From contig NZ_JUUZ01000033.1 in the NCBI RefSeq assembly GCF_001074155.1, positions 1-64,000 of the forward strand: a stretch of 64,000 nucleotides of DNA. Direction: 5' to 3'. The stretch is from Streptococcus pseudopneumoniae (GTDB lineage Bacteria; Bacillota; Bacilli; Lactobacillales; Streptococcaceae). Under the pieces are notes generated by a model. The model did not search any database and had not been told where the DNA came from. It saw nothing but the letters and a program-made list of their open reading frames with translations. A program made the position numbers and the translations under genes. Of this stretch, positions 8,874 to 18,850 are shown piece after piece; the stretch's first letter is position 1; every line of letters begins with the position of its first letter.

Positions 8874-9554
8874 ATGTATAGTATTTTATTTCAAGAAGAT
8901 TCGCTTTTACCAAGAGAGAGACTAGTCAGAGAAGGAGTAGAAGCACTCAGCAACCAAGAATTACTGGCAATATTACTAAGGACAGGCACAAAACAGGCCA
9001 ATGTTTTTGAAATAGCACAGAAGGTCTTAAATCAGCTGACTTGTTTAACTGACCTCAAAAGAATGAGTCTACAGGAATTGCAGACTCTATCGGGTATTGG
9101 ACGTGTAAAGGCTATCGAATTACAAGCCGTTATGGAATTAGGCTACCGTATCCATAAAAGGGAAACGGTGGAAAAGGAGAGTATTCTTAGCAGTCGTAAA
9201 TTAGCTAAAAAGATGCAGTCTGAGCTTGGAGATAAAAAACAAGAGCACCTAGTGGCGCTCTATCTGAATACTCAAAATCAAATCATTCACCAGCAGACTA
9301 TTTTTATCGGGTCTGCCACGAGAAGCATTGCTGAACCGAGAGAAATTCTCCACTACGCTTTGAAGCATATGGCAACATCTGTGATTCTGGTTCATAATCA
9401 TCCATCAGGAGCAGTAGTTCCTAGCCCCAATGATGACCATGTTACGAAGCTTGTTAAAGAAGCCTGCGAATTAATGGGATTGATCTTATTGGACCATTTA
9501 ATTGTCTCTCATTCTGATTATTTTAGTTACCGCGAGAAGACGGATATGATATAA
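8874..9554 (+). CDS. radC: RadC family JAB-domain protein
   Basis: Intracellular protein of the RadC family, induced in competence in pneumococcus; its biochemical role is unsettled. The ATG at 8874 follows AGGAGG by 6 bases and gives 226 aa; the GTG at 8859 lies inside the ribosome site and is rejected. An N-terminal helix-hairpin-helix region ([15 protein letters not shown], about 71-85) precedes the JAB/MPN-like metalloprotease domain with HNHPSG (174-179) and the downstream Asp of PNDDH. Complete length. Probably expressed from the cin-box inside the preceding hairpin. Confidence 0.92.
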   Translation: MYSILFQEDSLLPRERLVREGVEALSNQELLAILLRTGTKQANVFEIAQKVLNQLTCLTDLKRMSLQELQTLSGIGRVKAIELQAVMELGYRIHKRETVEKESILSSRKLAKKMQSELGDKKQEHLVALYLNTQNQIIHQQTIFIGSATRSIAEPREILHYALKHMATSVILVHNHPSGAVVPSPNDDHVTKLVKEACELMGLILLDHLIVSHSDYFSYREKTDMI

Positions 9555-9579
9555 AAAACCTGTATATGATACAGGTTTT
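9555..9579. terminator. Bidirectional terminator between radC and the amidotransferase gene
   Basis: AAAACCTGTAT (9555-9565), loop ATG, ATACAGGTTTT (9569-9579). It overlaps the last bases of the converging minus-strand gene and has A/T tracts on both sides. Confidence 0.75.
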
Positions 9580-10267
9580 ACAATTTATTCACAACATAGT
9601 TAAAGAGTTCTTTATCCTTAGGACGATTTTCAAAAAGGAATTCTGGATGCCATTGAACACCAAGATAAGGGAAGCCGTCTGTAGTTGTAACAGCTTCGAT
9701 AATACCATCTTTAGGATCGTGAGCTACAACCTTCAGATTCGGAGCTAGATCCTTAATACTTTGATGATGAAAAGAGTTGATATGAGAAATTTCCCCATAT
9801 ATTTCTCGGAGAATCGTATCCGGTTCAGTAACCAGTCTCTGAGTTGTATACTCAGCAGAAGTATCTTGCCAATGATCCTCAATCTCTTGATAGAGAGATC
9901 CCCCCATAGCTACATTAAAGAGTTGAGTGCCACGACAGACAGAGAAAATCGGTTTCTTTTGTTTGATGGCCTCTTTGATGAGTGCTAGTTCAAAAATGTC
10001 TCTTTGAAGATGGTAGTCATCACTATCGATAGATTTAGGTTCACCATAGAATTTTGGGTCAACATTTTGCCCACCTGTTAGTATGAGTTTATCAATTAGG
10101 CTGATGTAGTAACCAGCCATTTCTTCATCACCAATTGGTAGGATAATGGGGATACCTCCAGCTTCCTTAACTCCTTCAACAAAGCCTTTGGCAGCATAAC
10201 TCATCATAAGATCATCATCTGGATGCGGGGTTTCATTTCCTGTAATCCCAATAACTGGTTTTTTCAT
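9578..10267 (-). CDS. Class I glutamine amidotransferase-like hydrolase (PuuD type)
   Basis: Cytoplasmic C26 peptidase family protein, related to gamma-glutamyl-GABA hydrolase PuuD. In 229 residues the catalytic triad is visible: nucleophile C111 in FSVCRGTQLFN, H207 and E209 in WHPEF. The glycine turn LTGGQNVDP (63-71) is also typical. The natural substrate in streptococci is not established. It lies 15 bp downstream of rex on the same strand and is probably co-transcribed with it. Confidence 0.85.
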   Translation of the reverse strand: MKKPVIGITGNETPHPDDDLMMSYAAKGFVEGVKEAGGIPIILPIGDEEMAGYYISLIDKLILTGGQNVDPKFYGEPKSIDSDDYHLQRDIFELALIKEAIKQKKPIFSVCRGTQLFNVAMGGSLYQEIEDHWQDTSAEYTTQRLVTEPDTILREIYGEISHINSFHHQSIKDLAPNLKVVAHDPKDGIIEAVTTTDGFPYLGVQWHPEFLFENRPKDKELFNYVVNKL

Positions 10268-10282
10268 AAATCAATTCGCTTT

Positions 10283-10924
10283 CTAATCCTCTTTTCGCAT
10301 GAAATAGAGGAGGGTTTGAAGTTCGCTAGTAAGATCGACATACTGAACAACTACGTCTTTAGGAAGATGTAGGTGAACAGGAGAAAAACTGAGGATACCT
10401 TTGATACCAGCATTAACCAAAAGTTCCGCAACTTCTTGAGATTTAACACTAGGAACAGTAAGAATAGCAGTTTTAACATCACTATCCTTAATTTTGTCCT
10501 TTATTTGAGAGATTCCATAGATTGGAACACCGTCGGGGGTCTTGGTACCAACCTCAGGATGATCATCTAGGTCAAAAGCCATGATGATTTTCATTTTGTT
10601 ACGCTCATGAAAGCGGTAGTGGAGGAGGGCATGTCCCATATTTCCAATACCCACAAGCATAACATTGGTAATAGAATTATCATTTAAAAGATCAGCGAAA
10701 AAGTTCATGAGCTTTTTGACATCATAGCCAAATCCACGACGTCCAAGTTCGCCAAAGTAAGAGAAGTCACGACGAACAGTGGCAGAATCAATTCCAATCG
10801 CTTCTGCAATTTGTTTGGAATTAGCTCTTTCAATTTTCTCGGCATTAAATCTTTTAAAAATACGGTAATAGAGAGAAAGTCTCTTTGCTGTTGCTTTAGG
10901 AATAGCAGACTGTTTTTCTTTCAC
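10283..10924 (-). CDS. rex: Redox-sensing transcriptional repressor Rex
   Basis: Dimeric repressor that senses the NADH/NAD+ ratio and controls fermentation and dehydrogenase genes. It has 213 aa from a GTG start, with AAAGG upstream. An N-terminal winged helix (about 10-80; [23 protein letters not shown]) precedes a Rossmann domain with [10 protein letters not shown] (about 94-103) and the swapped C-terminal helix. A candidate Rex operator overlaps its own promoter (10963-10980), suggesting autoregulation. The amidotransferase gene follows. Confidence 0.95.
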   Translation of the reverse strand: MKEKQSAIPKATAKRLSLYYRIFKRFNAEKIERANSKQIAEAIGIDSATVRRDFSYFGELGRRGFGYDVKKLMNFFADLLNDNSITNVMLVGIGNMGHALLHYRFHERNKMKIIMAFDLDDHPEVGTKTPDGVPIYGISQIKDKIKDSDVKTAILTVPSVKSQEVAELLVNAGIKGILSFSPVHLHLPKDVVVQYVDLTSELQTLLYFMRKED

Positions 10925-10962
10925 AAAATCACAACCTTTCTATCTACTATTTTATAGAAAGC

Positions 10963-10980
10963 TTGTGAAAATTGCAACAA
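10963..10980 (-). promoter_or_regulatory. Candidate Rex operator over the rex promoter
   Basis: TTGTGAAAATTGCAACAA has a perfect left half of the Rex palindrome (TTGTGAA-N-TTCACAA) and a weaker right half. On the minus strand it overlaps the TTGCAA -35 region of the rex promoter, whose -10 is TATAAA/TAAAAT just downstream. Motif match only. Confidence 0.5.
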
Positions 10981-11005
10981 TAACGAAAAAAAACTAAGAA
11001 AATTC

Positions 11006-11221
11006 TTAGTTTATCTTCGTTTCGTGGTAAGTCCTTAAAAAGCGGTAGAGGTTACCTAGAAGCCCTTGATAGATTTCAACTCCATCATGTGTTAATGAAG
11101 TAATATGAGTAGTATCAGGGAGAGTTACACAACCCGATAGAGAGAGCATAAGAGCTTCATAGTCTTCATATTCTTGCACACGCTCTACTTGATAGGAGTC
11201 CCTGTAAGTTAATCGAAACAT
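11006..11221 (-). CDS. DUF4649 family small protein
   Basis: A 71-residue soluble protein, MFRLTYRDSYQ..., of a streptococcal uncharacterised family (DUF4649 by my recollection). It is acidic in the middle and has no membrane segment or signal peptide. It lies 9 bp after the DUF1831 gene and 12 bp-scale spacings continue to the cysteine desulfurase and prs, so it is the last gene of that operon. Function unknown. Confidence 0.7.
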   Translation of the reverse strand: MFRLTYRDSYQVERVQEYEDYEALMLSLSGCVTLPDTTHITSLTHDGVEIYQGLLGNLYRFLRTYHETKIN

Positions 11222-11230
11222 AATGACCTT

Positions 11231-11578
11231 CTATCTTTCGCTTTTCGTAAATACGCCACGTTCAACCAGGCTATCCATCAAAAAGTAGAATTTCTCTTGG
11301 TGGATATGAGTTTCTTCTGATTTGAAGATATCAACTAAACGTAGACCAAATTTATCAGTGATATTGATTTTTACACCAGTTAAGTCTTTGTTGATGATAA
11401 TCTTAAGTTGGAATCCTTCTCCGCTATTTGGAACCTTTTCAAGTAGACGCGTTAATTCATAGTTCCCAACTTTAGTTTCAAAAAAAGTATTATCTTTAAG
11501 CGTAAATTTTTTAACAGTTGGACTAAGTGTGTATTCGTAACGACAATTTTTAAGTTTAATCGTTTGTTCAAATGCCAT
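11231..11578 (-). CDS. DUF1831 protein, partner gene of cysteine desulfurase
   Basis: A 115-residue cytoplasmic protein of the DUF1831 family, which in Lactobacillales is nearly always found next to a NifS-like cysteine desulfurase, as here (5 bp gap). The sequence is beta-rich at the start (TIKLKNCRYEYTLSPTVKKF) and helical at the end. It may be an acceptor or helper for sulfur transfer, but this is inferred from neighbourhood only. Confidence 0.75.
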   Translation of the reverse strand: MAFEQTIKLKNCRYEYTLSPTVKKFTLKDNTFFETKVGNYELTRLLEKVPNSGEGFQLKIIINKDLTGVKINITDKFGLRLVDIFKSEETHIHQEKFYFLMDSLVERGVFTKSER

Positions 11579-11583
11579 TAAGT

Positions 11584-12699
11584 TTATCCTCCGATGATAT
11601 TTTTAAGAGTTTTAGCAAGAGTTATCATTTCTTGTTCTGTATTTTGAGGTGAAATGCTGACGCGTACAGACTCGTGTAAGCGAGGAGATTCTTCTCCGTA
11701 GAAGGCTTGAAGAACATGACTGACCTGAACAACACCAGCTGTACAAGCAGAACCTGTTGAAATAGAAATACCTTCAAGGTCTAAACGAAGTAGTAGTAGA
11801 TCGTTGCGTTGTCCCGGAAATCCGATATTTAGGACATAAGGGAGTTGCTCTTTACCTTGATTGAGATAATAGGTTGATCCAGCCATCTCAGTTAGAAAAA
11901 CTTTCTGTAGTTTTTGAACTTTATTAAAATTAGCCTCTAGATGATCTATATCGTCCTTAAGAGCTGCAACCATACCTATAATTGCGGGAAAGTTTTCTGT
12001 CCCTGCTCTTTTTTTCTGTTCTTGATCTCCACCATGTAGATAAGGATCAAAATCTGTAGAAGCAGCGTATAGGAAACCGATACCCTTTGGACCGTGAAAT
12101 TTATGAGCAGAAGCACTGAGGAAATCTATTCCTAGTTCTTCAGGAAGAATCACTAGCTTCCCGACAGCTTGAACAGCATCTACATGATAAGCTGCAGAGT
12201 GGACTTTTAAAATCTGACCAATTTCAGCGATTGGTAAAAGAGTACCTGTTTCATTGTTAACATACATAGTTGAAACGAGAATAGTATCTTCACGCAGTGC
12301 ATTTTTGACTTGATCTGCAGTGATTTCTTGATTGTCGGGTTTTAAAATAGTCACTTCAAACCCAAAATTTTCCACCAGATATTCAATTGGTTCAAGCACA
12401 GCGTGATGCTCGATAGCAGTAGTAATAATGTGTTTTCCGCGATTTTGATGACGAAGACAGTAGCCGATAATAGCTGTATTATTACTTTCTGTACCACCAG
12501 AAGTGAAGAAAATGTGTTGGGGCTTTGTACCTAGTATACCTGCTAACTCTTGACGGGCTTCACGTAATAATTTTCCTGCTTGACGCCCATGACCATGAAT
12601 ACTAGAAGGATTGCCATAAGTCTCCTGCATGACTTGAGTCATTGCTGAGATAGCTGCAGATGACATGGGTGTCGTAGCAGCATTATCTAAATAAATCAA
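11584..12699 (-). CDS. Cysteine desulfurase (NifS/IscS family)
   Basis: PLP enzyme converting cysteine to alanine and enzyme-bound persulfide for thio-modification of tRNA, Fe-S assembly or thiamine. Of 371 residues, PLP lysine K200 is in SASAHKFHGPKG, the cofactor site in TSGGTESNN (66-74) and the catalytic cysteine C319 in STGSACTAG. The catalytic loop carries the short SACTAG form of the class I group. It is placed between prs (15 bp) and the DUF1831 gene (5 bp) in one minus-strand operon. Which acceptor it serves is not readable from sequence. Confidence 0.92.
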   Translation of the reverse strand: MIYLDNAATTPMSSAAISAMTQVMQETYGNPSSIHGHGRQAGKLLREARQELAGILGTKPQHIFFTSGGTESNNTAIIGYCLRHQNRGKHIITTAIEHHAVLEPIEYLVENFGFEVTILKPDNQEITADQVKNALREDTILVSTMYVNNETGTLLPIAEIGQILKVHSAAYHVDAVQAVGKLVILPEELGIDFLSASAHKFHGPKGIGFLYAASTDFDPYLHGGDQEQKKRAGTENFPAIIGMVAALKDDIDHLEANFNKVQKLQKVFLTEMAGSTYYLNQGKEQLPYVLNIGFPGQRNDLLLLRLDLEGISISTGSACTAGVVQVSHVLQAFYGEESPRLHESVRVSISPQNTEQEMITLAKTLKNIIGG

Positions 12700-12714
12700 A
12701 AACTCACCTAATTT

Positions 12715-13665
12715 CTATTTAAATTTAAATAGTGGACTAACTGGTTTTCTTTCATGAATACGAACCATGGCATCACCAATCAGTTCGCTTGCGGTAATAT
12801 ATTGTACATTCTTAGGTTTTTTACTTTCTGTCAATACAGAATCTGTAACCAAGACTTCCTTGATATTAGCTTCATCCAACAACTCCGCAGCACCGTTGAC
12901 GAATAATCCATGGCTGGATACCGCGTAGATTTCAGTAGCACCATCGCGTTCCAAAATTTTAGCAGCTTCAGAGAAAGTACGGCCTGTATTAAGAATGTCA
13001 TCGATTAAGATTGCTTTCTTACCTTCAACCTCTCCGATAATGTAACCTTGGCTACGTTCAGAATCATCTTGAGCATAATCAATGATAGCAATCGGAGCAT
13101 CAAGGTATTCAGCAAGGCTACGAGCACGTTTTACACCTGAGTTTTTAGGGCTGACAACAACCACATCTGGACCAGTTAAACCTTTATCAATGTAGTGTTT
13201 TGCAAATAGCGGAATTGTATAGAGGTTATCTACAGGAATATCAAAGAAACCTTGTACCTGAACAGCATGAAGGTCCAGTGTCAAAACACGGCTAACTCCA
13301 GCTTTTACCAACATATTTGCAACAAGTTTAGCTGTAAGAGGTTCTCGAGAAGAAGCAATACGGTCTTGACGAGCATAACCAAAGTATGGAAGCACAACGT
13401 TAATGGTATTTGCACTAGCACGAACACAGGCATCAACCATGATTAATAGTTCCATCAAGTGGTTATTTACAGGGTAGCTTGTTGATTGGATGATATAAAC
13501 ATCATATCCACGAACACTTTCTTCGATATTAACTTGGATTTCACCATCGGAGAATTGACGTGATGACAACTTTCCAAGTGGAACACCTGCAGCATCTGCA
13601 ATTTTTTGAGCTATCTCATGATTGGATGAAAGAGAAAAAAGCTTCATATTTTTTGTATCTGACAT
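12715..13665 (-). CDS. prs: Ribose-phosphate pyrophosphokinase
   Basis: Makes PRPP from ribose 5-phosphate and ATP for nucleotide, histidine and tryptophan synthesis. The 316 residues are of class I type, with flexible-loop and ATP-site segments [11 protein letters not shown] and [12 protein letters not shown], the [13 protein letters not shown] segment (the usual D/GG is PKN here) and the PRPP-binding loop [12 protein letters not shown]. It is the first gene of a minus-strand operon with the cysteine desulfurase. About 120 bp separate it from the CYTH gene; this gap contains a weak hairpin at about 13708-13733. Confidence 0.93.
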   Translation of the reverse strand: MSDTKNMKLFSLSSNHEIAQKIADAAGVPLGKLSSRQFSDGEIQVNIEESVRGYDVYIIQSTSYPVNNHLMELLIMVDACVRASANTINVVLPYFGYARQDRIASSREPLTAKLVANMLVKAGVSRVLTLDLHAVQVQGFFDIPVDNLYTIPLFAKHYIDKGLTGPDVVVVSPKNSGVKRARSLAEYLDAPIAIIDYAQDDSERSQGYIIGEVEGKKAILIDDILNTGRTFSEAAKILERDGATEIYAVSSHGLFVNGAAELLDEANIKEVLVTDSVLTESKKPKNVQYITASELIGDAMVRIHERKPVSPLFKFK

Positions 13666-13787
13666 TGATAAACCGTCCTCTATAAACTAAGTAAATCGGT
13701 GAAAAAACATTTTTAAAGGAAAGTGTTTTCTTTCACAGATTCTATTATTTTTTATCTCTTCTATTTTATCAAAAAAAGAAGATTATT

Positions 13788-14357
13788 TCAGTTTTTTTTC
13801 ATATTTTCTATAAATCTCACTAATTTAGAAGGGGCTTTCTTGTAATGGATCTCATTTACTTGTAAAAACTCCTGAAAATCAAGACTTCCTTGGTCACCGT
13901 TTTCAACTTCTAGCTCTAGTTCATAATCTACAATATTGAAGTAGCGGCTTTGATCAAGCGCCATGAGTCCAATTGCTGTTTCCTTTTCGTAACGAACAGT
14001 AGTTAGGCAACCTAAAACCACCCAACCACTTGTTGAAAGTCCTCGACTTTTTAGTTCTTCTAGAATCATCCCCTGGGGGAGTTTACAATTTTCAAGACAA
14101 TATTTTGCTTCCTCAAGAGTAAGGGATTGGTTGTATTCCATATTTCCGACTTCTTGAGGAATCTTAATAGTCAATTCAGCGCTTGTATCGAAAGTACGAA
14201 TGCGCATAGCAATTTTATGATGTCGAAGATAAAAATCAGTCGTATCTAAGTAGTAATTTTTTTGTGTAACAGGAGTGACTTCTGAAAATTGAGCTAGCAA
14301 TCGATTATATTCTTCTTCACTGAGAAGTGTTTTCATTTCTATTTCTAAATGTTTCAT
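13788..14357 (-). CDS. CYTH domain protein (triphosphate tunnel enzyme family)
   Basis: A 189-residue cytoplasmic protein of the CYTH/triphosphate-tunnel superfamily, probably an inorganic triphosphatase or thiamine-triphosphatase-like enzyme. The diagnostic EIEMK motif is at residues 5-9, and charged tunnel strands include KIAMRIRTF, ELTIKIPQ and ELELEVENG. The gene is divergent from relQ; in pneumococcus I recall the same pair. The actual substrate is unproven. Confidence 0.85.
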   Translation of the reverse strand: MKHLEIEMKTLLSEEEYNRLLAQFSEVTPVTQKNYYLDTTDFYLRHHKIAMRIRTFDTSAELTIKIPQEVGNMEYNQSLTLEEAKYCLENCKLPQGMILEELKSRGLSTSGWVVLGCLTTVRYEKETAIGLMALDQSRYFNIVDYELELEVENGDQGSLDFQEFLQVNEIHYKKAPSKLVRFIENMKKN

Positions 14358-14396
14358 TTTTATAACCTTTTCTTTATATTTGAAAGCGATTTATGG

Positions 14397-14402
14397 TATA
14401 AT
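14397..14402 (+). promoter_or_regulatory. -10 box of the relQ promoter
   Basis: TATAAT at 14397-14402 with TTTATA about 18 bp upstream as a weak -35. It is about 90 bp before the relQ start in the region divergent to the CYTH gene. Confidence 0.5.
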
Positions 14403-14490
14403 AAGCATTGTATTTATTGTATAAGATTTTCATGAGAAAATCAAAAACTAGATAAATTAAACTGCATAGAGAATTGGACGTAAGAGTTAT

Positions 14491-15162
14491 ATGATTACAG
14501 AATGGGAAGAATTTTTAGATCCTTACATTCAAGCTGTCGGAGAATTAAAAATAAAACTCCGAGGAATCCGAAAACAATACAGAAAACAAAACCGACATTC
14601 TCCAATCGAGTTTGTCACGGGTCGGGTTAAACCGATTGAAAGTATCAAAGAAAAAATGGCACGCCGGGGTATTGGCTATGACACACTTGAACAGGATTTG
14701 CAAGATATTGCAGGTTTACGTGTCATGGTTCAATTTGTAGACGACGTAAACGAGGTTGTTTCTATCCTTCGTAAAAGACAGGATATGAGAGTTGTTCAAG
14801 AACGTGATTACATTACTCATCGAAAGGCTTCGGGTTATCGTTCTTATCATGTGATTATTGAGTATATGGTTGATACGATTTACGGTGCAAAAACCATTCT
14901 AGTTGAGATTCAAATTCGTACCTTGGCTATGAACTTTTGGGCTACAATCGAACATTCACTCAACTATAAATATCAAGGAGATTTCCCAGAGGAAATCAAA
15001 GAAAGACTTGAGATTACAGCCAGAATTTCACATCAGCTAGACGAAGAAATGAGTAAAATACGTGCTGATATCCAGGAAGCACAAGCGCTCTTTGATCCTT
15101 TGCACAGAAAGTTAAATGACGGGGTAGGAAACAGTGACGATACCGATGAAGAATACAGGTAA
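14491..15162 (+). CDS. relQ: Small alarmone synthetase RelQ (GTP pyrophosphokinase)
   Basis: Cytoplasmic small alarmone synthetase making (p)ppGpp from GTP/GDP and ATP; 223 residues, no hydrolase, TGS or ACT domains. Synthetase motifs include [15 protein letters not shown] (about 43-57), [14 protein letters not shown] (about 71-84) and [22 protein letters not shown] (about 140-161). The 3' end overlaps nadK by 17 bp and starts the series relQ-nadK-pseudouridine synthase-pta, an order common in Firmicutes. Confidence 0.93.
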   Translation: MITEWEEFLDPYIQAVGELKIKLRGIRKQYRKQNRHSPIEFVTGRVKPIESIKEKMARRGIGYDTLEQDLQDIAGLRVMVQFVDDVNEVVSILRKRQDMRVVQERDYITHRKASGYRSYHVIIEYMVDTIYGAKTILVEIQIRTLAMNFWATIEHSLNYKYQGDFPEEIKERLEITARISHQLDEEMSKIRADIQEAQALFDPLHRKLNDGVGNSDDTDEEYR

Positions 15163-15964
15163 ACGAATTGACCTTATTGCCAACCGTAAGCCTCAGAGTC
15201 AGAAAGTTCTATTCGAATTAAAAGAACGATTAAAAAAGAATAATTTTATCCTGAATGATAAAAATCCAGATATCGTCGTCTCTATTGGTGGAGATGGGAT
15301 GTTGTTGTCTGCTTTTCATAAGTATGAAAACCAACTGGATAAGGTTCGTTTTGTTGGGGTTCATACAGGACATTTAGGTTTTTATACGGATTATCGTGAT
15401 TTTGAGTTGGACCAATTGGTTACAAATTTACAGTTGGATAATGGTGCTCAAGTGTCTTATCCACTCTTAAGTGTCAAAATATTTCTCGAAAATGGTGAAG
15501 TCAAGTCTTTCCGAGCACTAAATGAAGCTAGCATTCGTCGAGCGGATCGAACTATGGTTGCTGATGTCATTATTAACCATGTTCCCTTCGAACGCTTTCG
15601 TGGTGACGGCCTGACAGTTTCAACGCCGACTGGAAGTACTGCTTATAATAAATCACTTGGTGGAGCAGTACTGCACCCGACCATAGAGGCACTACAATTG
15701 GCTGAAATTGCTAGTTTGAACAACAGAATCTACCGCACACTAGGTTCATCAATTATTGTTCCTAAAAAAGACAAGATTGAATTGATACCAACACGAAATG
15801 ACTATCACACAATCTCAATCGATAATAGTATTTATTCTTTCCGAAATATTGAGAAAATAGAGTATCAGATTGATCACCACAAAATTCATTTTGTAGCCAC
15901 ACCAAGCCACACCAGTTTTTGGAATCGTGTTAAAGATGCCTTTATTGGTGAGGTGGACGAATGA
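15146..15964 (+). CDS. nadK: NAD kinase
   Basis: Phosphorylates NAD to NADP in the cytoplasm. From ATG 15146 it has 272 residues starting [15 protein letters not shown], the usual streptococcal start; the earlier GTG at 15134 would add four residues and is less likely. The ATP/phosphate motif GGDG is at 48-51 and the NE motif in NEASIRR (about 122-128); [20 protein letters not shown] is the conserved glycine-rich segment. It overlaps relQ at its start and the pseudouridine synthase by ATGA at its end. Confidence 0.93.
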   Translation: MKNTGKRIDLIANRKPQSQKVLFELKERLKKNNFILNDKNPDIVVSIGGDGMLLSAFHKYENQLDKVRFVGVHTGHLGFYTDYRDFELDQLVTNLQLDNGAQVSYPLLSVKIFLENGEVKSFRALNEASIRRADRTMVADVIINHVPFERFRGDGLTVSTPTGSTAYNKSLGGAVLHPTIEALQLAEIASLNNRIYRTLGSSIIVPKKDKIELIPTRNDYHTISIDNSIYSFRNIEKIEYQIDHHKIHFVATPSHTSFWNRVKDAFIGEVDE

Positions 15965-16860
15965 GGTTTCAGTTTATTGCTGACGAACACGTCAAGGTCA
16001 AAACCTTTCTGAAAAAACATGAAGTTTCAAAAGGGTTACTTGCCAAGATTAAGTTTCGAGGTGGTGATATTCGAGTAAACGGGCATCCGCAGAATGCAAC
16101 CTATCTCCTAGATATCGGAGATGAAGTCGTCATTGATATTCCTCCAGAGGAAGGATTCGAGACACTTGAAGCAATTGATTATCCTCTAGATATTCTATTT
16201 GAAGATGATCATTTCTTGATTATCAATAAACCCTTTGGTGTTGCATCCATCCCTAGTGTCAATCATTCCAATACCATTGCCAACTTTATCAAAGGTTACT
16301 ATGTAAAACAAAACTATGAGAATCAACAGGTTCATATTGTGACTCGGCTTGATAGAGATACCTCTGGATTAATGCTTTTTGCTAAACACGGCTATGCGCA
16401 TGCCAGATTAGATAAACAGTTGCAAAAAAAGGCTATTGAAAAGCGTTATTATGCCTTAGTCAAGGGAGATGGTCATCTGGAACCTCAGGGAGAAATCATA
16501 GCTCCGATAGCCCGAGATGAAGATTCTATCATCACTCGACGAGTAGCAAAGGGTGGAAAATATGCCCATACGTCCTATCAAATCGTGGCATCTTATGGGA
16601 ATATTCACTTAGTTGATATTCGTCTCCACACCGGAAGAACCCACCAGATTCGGGTACATTTCTCGCATATTGAATTTCCATTACTTGGAGATGATCTTTA
16701 TGGGGGAAGCTTAGAACACGGCATCCAACGCCAGGCTCTACATTGCCATTACTTGTCGTTTTATCATCCTTTCTTAGAAGAGCAGTTAGAGCTAGAATGC
16801 CCACTGCCGGATGATTTCGACACACTTATTACACAGTTATCAAATAATAATTTATCTTAA
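15961..16860 (+). CDS. RluD-family pseudouridine synthase
   Basis: RNA pseudouridine synthase of the RluA/RluD family, 299 residues. An N-terminal S4-like part (about 10-60) precedes the catalytic core with [13 protein letters not shown]; the catalytic aspartate is D131. [12 protein letters not shown] and LLGDDLYGG are further family marks. The start overlaps nadK by ATGA, so it is translationally coupled. The target (23S rRNA or tRNA position) cannot be told from sequence. Confidence 0.9.
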   Translation: MRFQFIADEHVKVKTFLKKHEVSKGLLAKIKFRGGDIRVNGHPQNATYLLDIGDEVVIDIPPEEGFETLEAIDYPLDILFEDDHFLIINKPFGVASIPSVNHSNTIANFIKGYYVKQNYENQQVHIVTRLDRDTSGLMLFAKHGYAHARLDKQLQKKAIEKRYYALVKGDGHLEPQGEIIAPIARDEDSIITRRVAKGGKYAHTSYQIVASYGNIHLVDIRLHTGRTHQIRVHFSHIEFPLLGDDLYGGSLEHGIQRQALHCHYLSFYHPFLEEQLELECPLPDDFDTLITQLSNNNLS

Positions 16861-16875
16861 AAGGAGTCAAAACTC

Positions 16876-17850
16876 ATGGAAGTTTTTGAAAGTTTGAAAG
16901 CCAACCTAGTTGGTAAAAATGCTCGCATCGTTCTACCTGAAGGTGAAGAACCACGTATCCTACAAGCAACGAAGCGTTTGGTTAAAGAAACAGAAGTTAT
17001 CCCTGTACTCCTAGGAAATCCTGACAAGATTAAAATCTATCTCGAAATCGAAGGAATTACAGAAGGTTACGAAGTCATCGATCCAGAACATTACCCACAA
17101 TTTGAAGATATGGTAGCTTCACTTGTTGAACGTCGTAAAGGAAAAATGACAGAAGAAGAAGCGAGAGAAGTACTCATCAATGATGTTAACTACTTTGGTG
17201 TGATGTTAGTTTATATGGGCTTGGTTGATGGTATGGTTTCAGGAGCTATTCACTCTACAGCTTCAACAGTTCGTCCAGCTCTTCAAATCATTAAAACTCG
17301 TCCGAATGTGAGCCGTACATCAGGTGCCTTCCTTATGGTTCGTGGTACTGAACGTTACTTGTTTGGTGACTGTGCTATCAACATCAACCCAGATGCTGAT
17401 GCTCTAGCTGAAATTGCTATTAACTCTGCTATCACTGCTAAAATGTTTGGTATTGAACCTAAGATTGCTATGCTTAGCTATTCAACTAAAGGCTCAGGTT
17501 TTGGCGAAAGTGTTGATAAGGTAGTGGAAGCTACTAAAATTGCTCACGACTTGCGTCCTGACCTTGAAATCGATGGTGAGTTGCAATTTGATGCAGCCTT
17601 TGTTCCAGAAACTGCAGCTCTTAAAGCTCCTGGAAGCAATGTAGCTGGACAAGCTAATGTCTTTATCTTCCCAGGTATTGAAGCTGGTAACATTGGTTAC
17701 AAGATGGCTGAACGTCTCGGTGGATTTGCTGCTGTTGGACCTGTTTTGCAAGGTCTTAACAAACCAGTAAACGACCTTTCACGTGGATGTAACTCTGACG
17801 ATGTTTACAAACTAACTCTAATTACAGCAGCACAAGCAGTTCATCAATAA
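16876..17850 (+). CDS. pta: Phosphate acetyltransferase
   Basis: Interconverts acetyl-CoA and acetyl phosphate; with acetate kinase it makes ATP from pyruvate breakdown and supplies acetyl phosphate in streptococci. The 324 residues are the short Pta form without an N-terminal regulatory domain. Conserved segments are LPEGEEPRIL, GLVDGMVSGAIHSTA and SYSTKGSGFGESVDK. AAAGGAG precedes the ATG. It ends the relQ operon and is followed by a good terminator. Confidence 0.94.
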   Translation: MEVFESLKANLVGKNARIVLPEGEEPRILQATKRLVKETEVIPVLLGNPDKIKIYLEIEGITEGYEVIDPEHYPQFEDMVASLVERRKGKMTEEEAREVLINDVNYFGVMLVYMGLVDGMVSGAIHSTASTVRPALQIIKTRPNVSRTSGAFLMVRGTERYLFGDCAININPDADALAEIAINSAITAKMFGIEPKIAMLSYSTKGSGFGESVDKVVEATKIAHDLRPDLEIDGELQFDAAFVPETAALKAPGSNVAGQANVFIFPGIEAGNIGYKMAERLGGFAAVGPVLQGLNKPVNDLSRGCNSDDVYKLTLITAAQAVHQ

Positions 17851-17857
17851 GAATGGT

Positions 17858-17897
17858 ATCCCTCTTTTCCTCTTGGTAAAGGGGGATTTCCTTTTTA
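17858..17897 (+). terminator. Terminator after pta
   Basis: ATCCCTCTTT (17858-17867) and AAAGGGGGAT (17878-17887) pair with one G-U, followed by TTCCTTTTTATT. Confidence 0.75.
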
Positions 17898-17998
17898 TTA
17901 AAATATCATTCATCTGCAAAAATAGCCAAAATATGGTAAAATAGTCAGTAATCATCTATGTTTTATAGAATAAGTTTGTATGAAGAAAAGGAAATAAA

Positions 17999-18850
17999 AT
18001 GGCAACTATTCAATGGTTTCCTGGACACATGTCTAAGGCACGTCGTCAGGTCCAGGAAAATTTAAAATTTGTTGATTTTGTGACAGTTTTAGTAGATGCA
18101 CGTTTGCCCTTGTCTAGCCAAAATCCAATGCTGACTAAAATTATCGGGGACAAACCAAGGCTATTGATTCTAAACAAGGCAGACCTTGCAGACCCAGCAT
18201 TAACAAAAGAGTGGCGTCAGCACTTTGAATCACAAGGTATTCAGACACTTGCTATCAATTCTAAAGAGCAAATAACAGTAAAAGTCGTAACGGATGCTGC
18301 TAAGAAACTCATGGCAGATAAGATTGCTCGTCAAAAAGAACGTGGGATTCAAATCGAAACCTTGCGCACCATGATTATTGGGATTCCAAACGCTGGTAAA
18401 TCAACTCTGATGAACCGTTTAGCTGGTAAGAAAATTGCTGTTGTTGGTAATAAACCTGGTGTTACTAAGGGTCAACAATGGCTTAAAACTAATAAAGATT
18501 TGGAAATCTTGGATACTCCAGGGATTCTTTGGCCAAAATTCGAAGATGAAACTGTCGCCCTTAAACTTGCCCTTACTGGAGCAATCAAGGATCAGTTGCT
18601 TCCAATGGATGAAGTGACTATTTTTGGACTTAATTACTTTAAAACCCATTATCCGGATAAACTTCAAGAACGTTTTAAACAAATGAATCTGGACGATGAG
18701 GCTCCAGAAATTATCATGGATATGACGCGTATCCTTGGTTTCCGTGATGATTACGATCGTTTTTACAATCTCTTTGTCAAAGAAGTTCGTGATGGAAAAC
18801 TTGGTAACTATACCTTAGATACATTGGATGATCTCAATGGCAACGATTAA
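17999..18850 (+). CDS. rbgA: Ribosome biogenesis GTPase YlqF/RbgA
   Basis: Circularly permuted GTPase needed for late 50S subunit assembly. In 283 residues the G4 motif NKAD (59-62) comes first, then G1 GIPNAGKST (128-136), G2 GVTKG (154-158) and G3 DTPG (172-175); the C-terminal helical RNA-binding part ends with [23 protein letters not shown] at the start is typical. It overlaps rnhB by 14 bp. Confidence 0.94.
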   Translation: MATIQWFPGHMSKARRQVQENLKFVDFVTVLVDARLPLSSQNPMLTKIIGDKPRLLILNKADLADPALTKEWRQHFESQGIQTLAINSKEQITVKVVTDAAKKLMADKIARQKERGIQIETLRTMIIGIPNAGKSTLMNRLAGKKIAVVGNKPGVTKGQQWLKTNKDLEILDTPGILWPKFEDETVALKLALTGAIKDQLLPMDEVTIFGLNYFKTHYPDKLQERFKQMNLDDEAPEIIMDMTRILGFRDDYDRFYNLFVKEVRDGKLGNYTLDTLDDLNGND

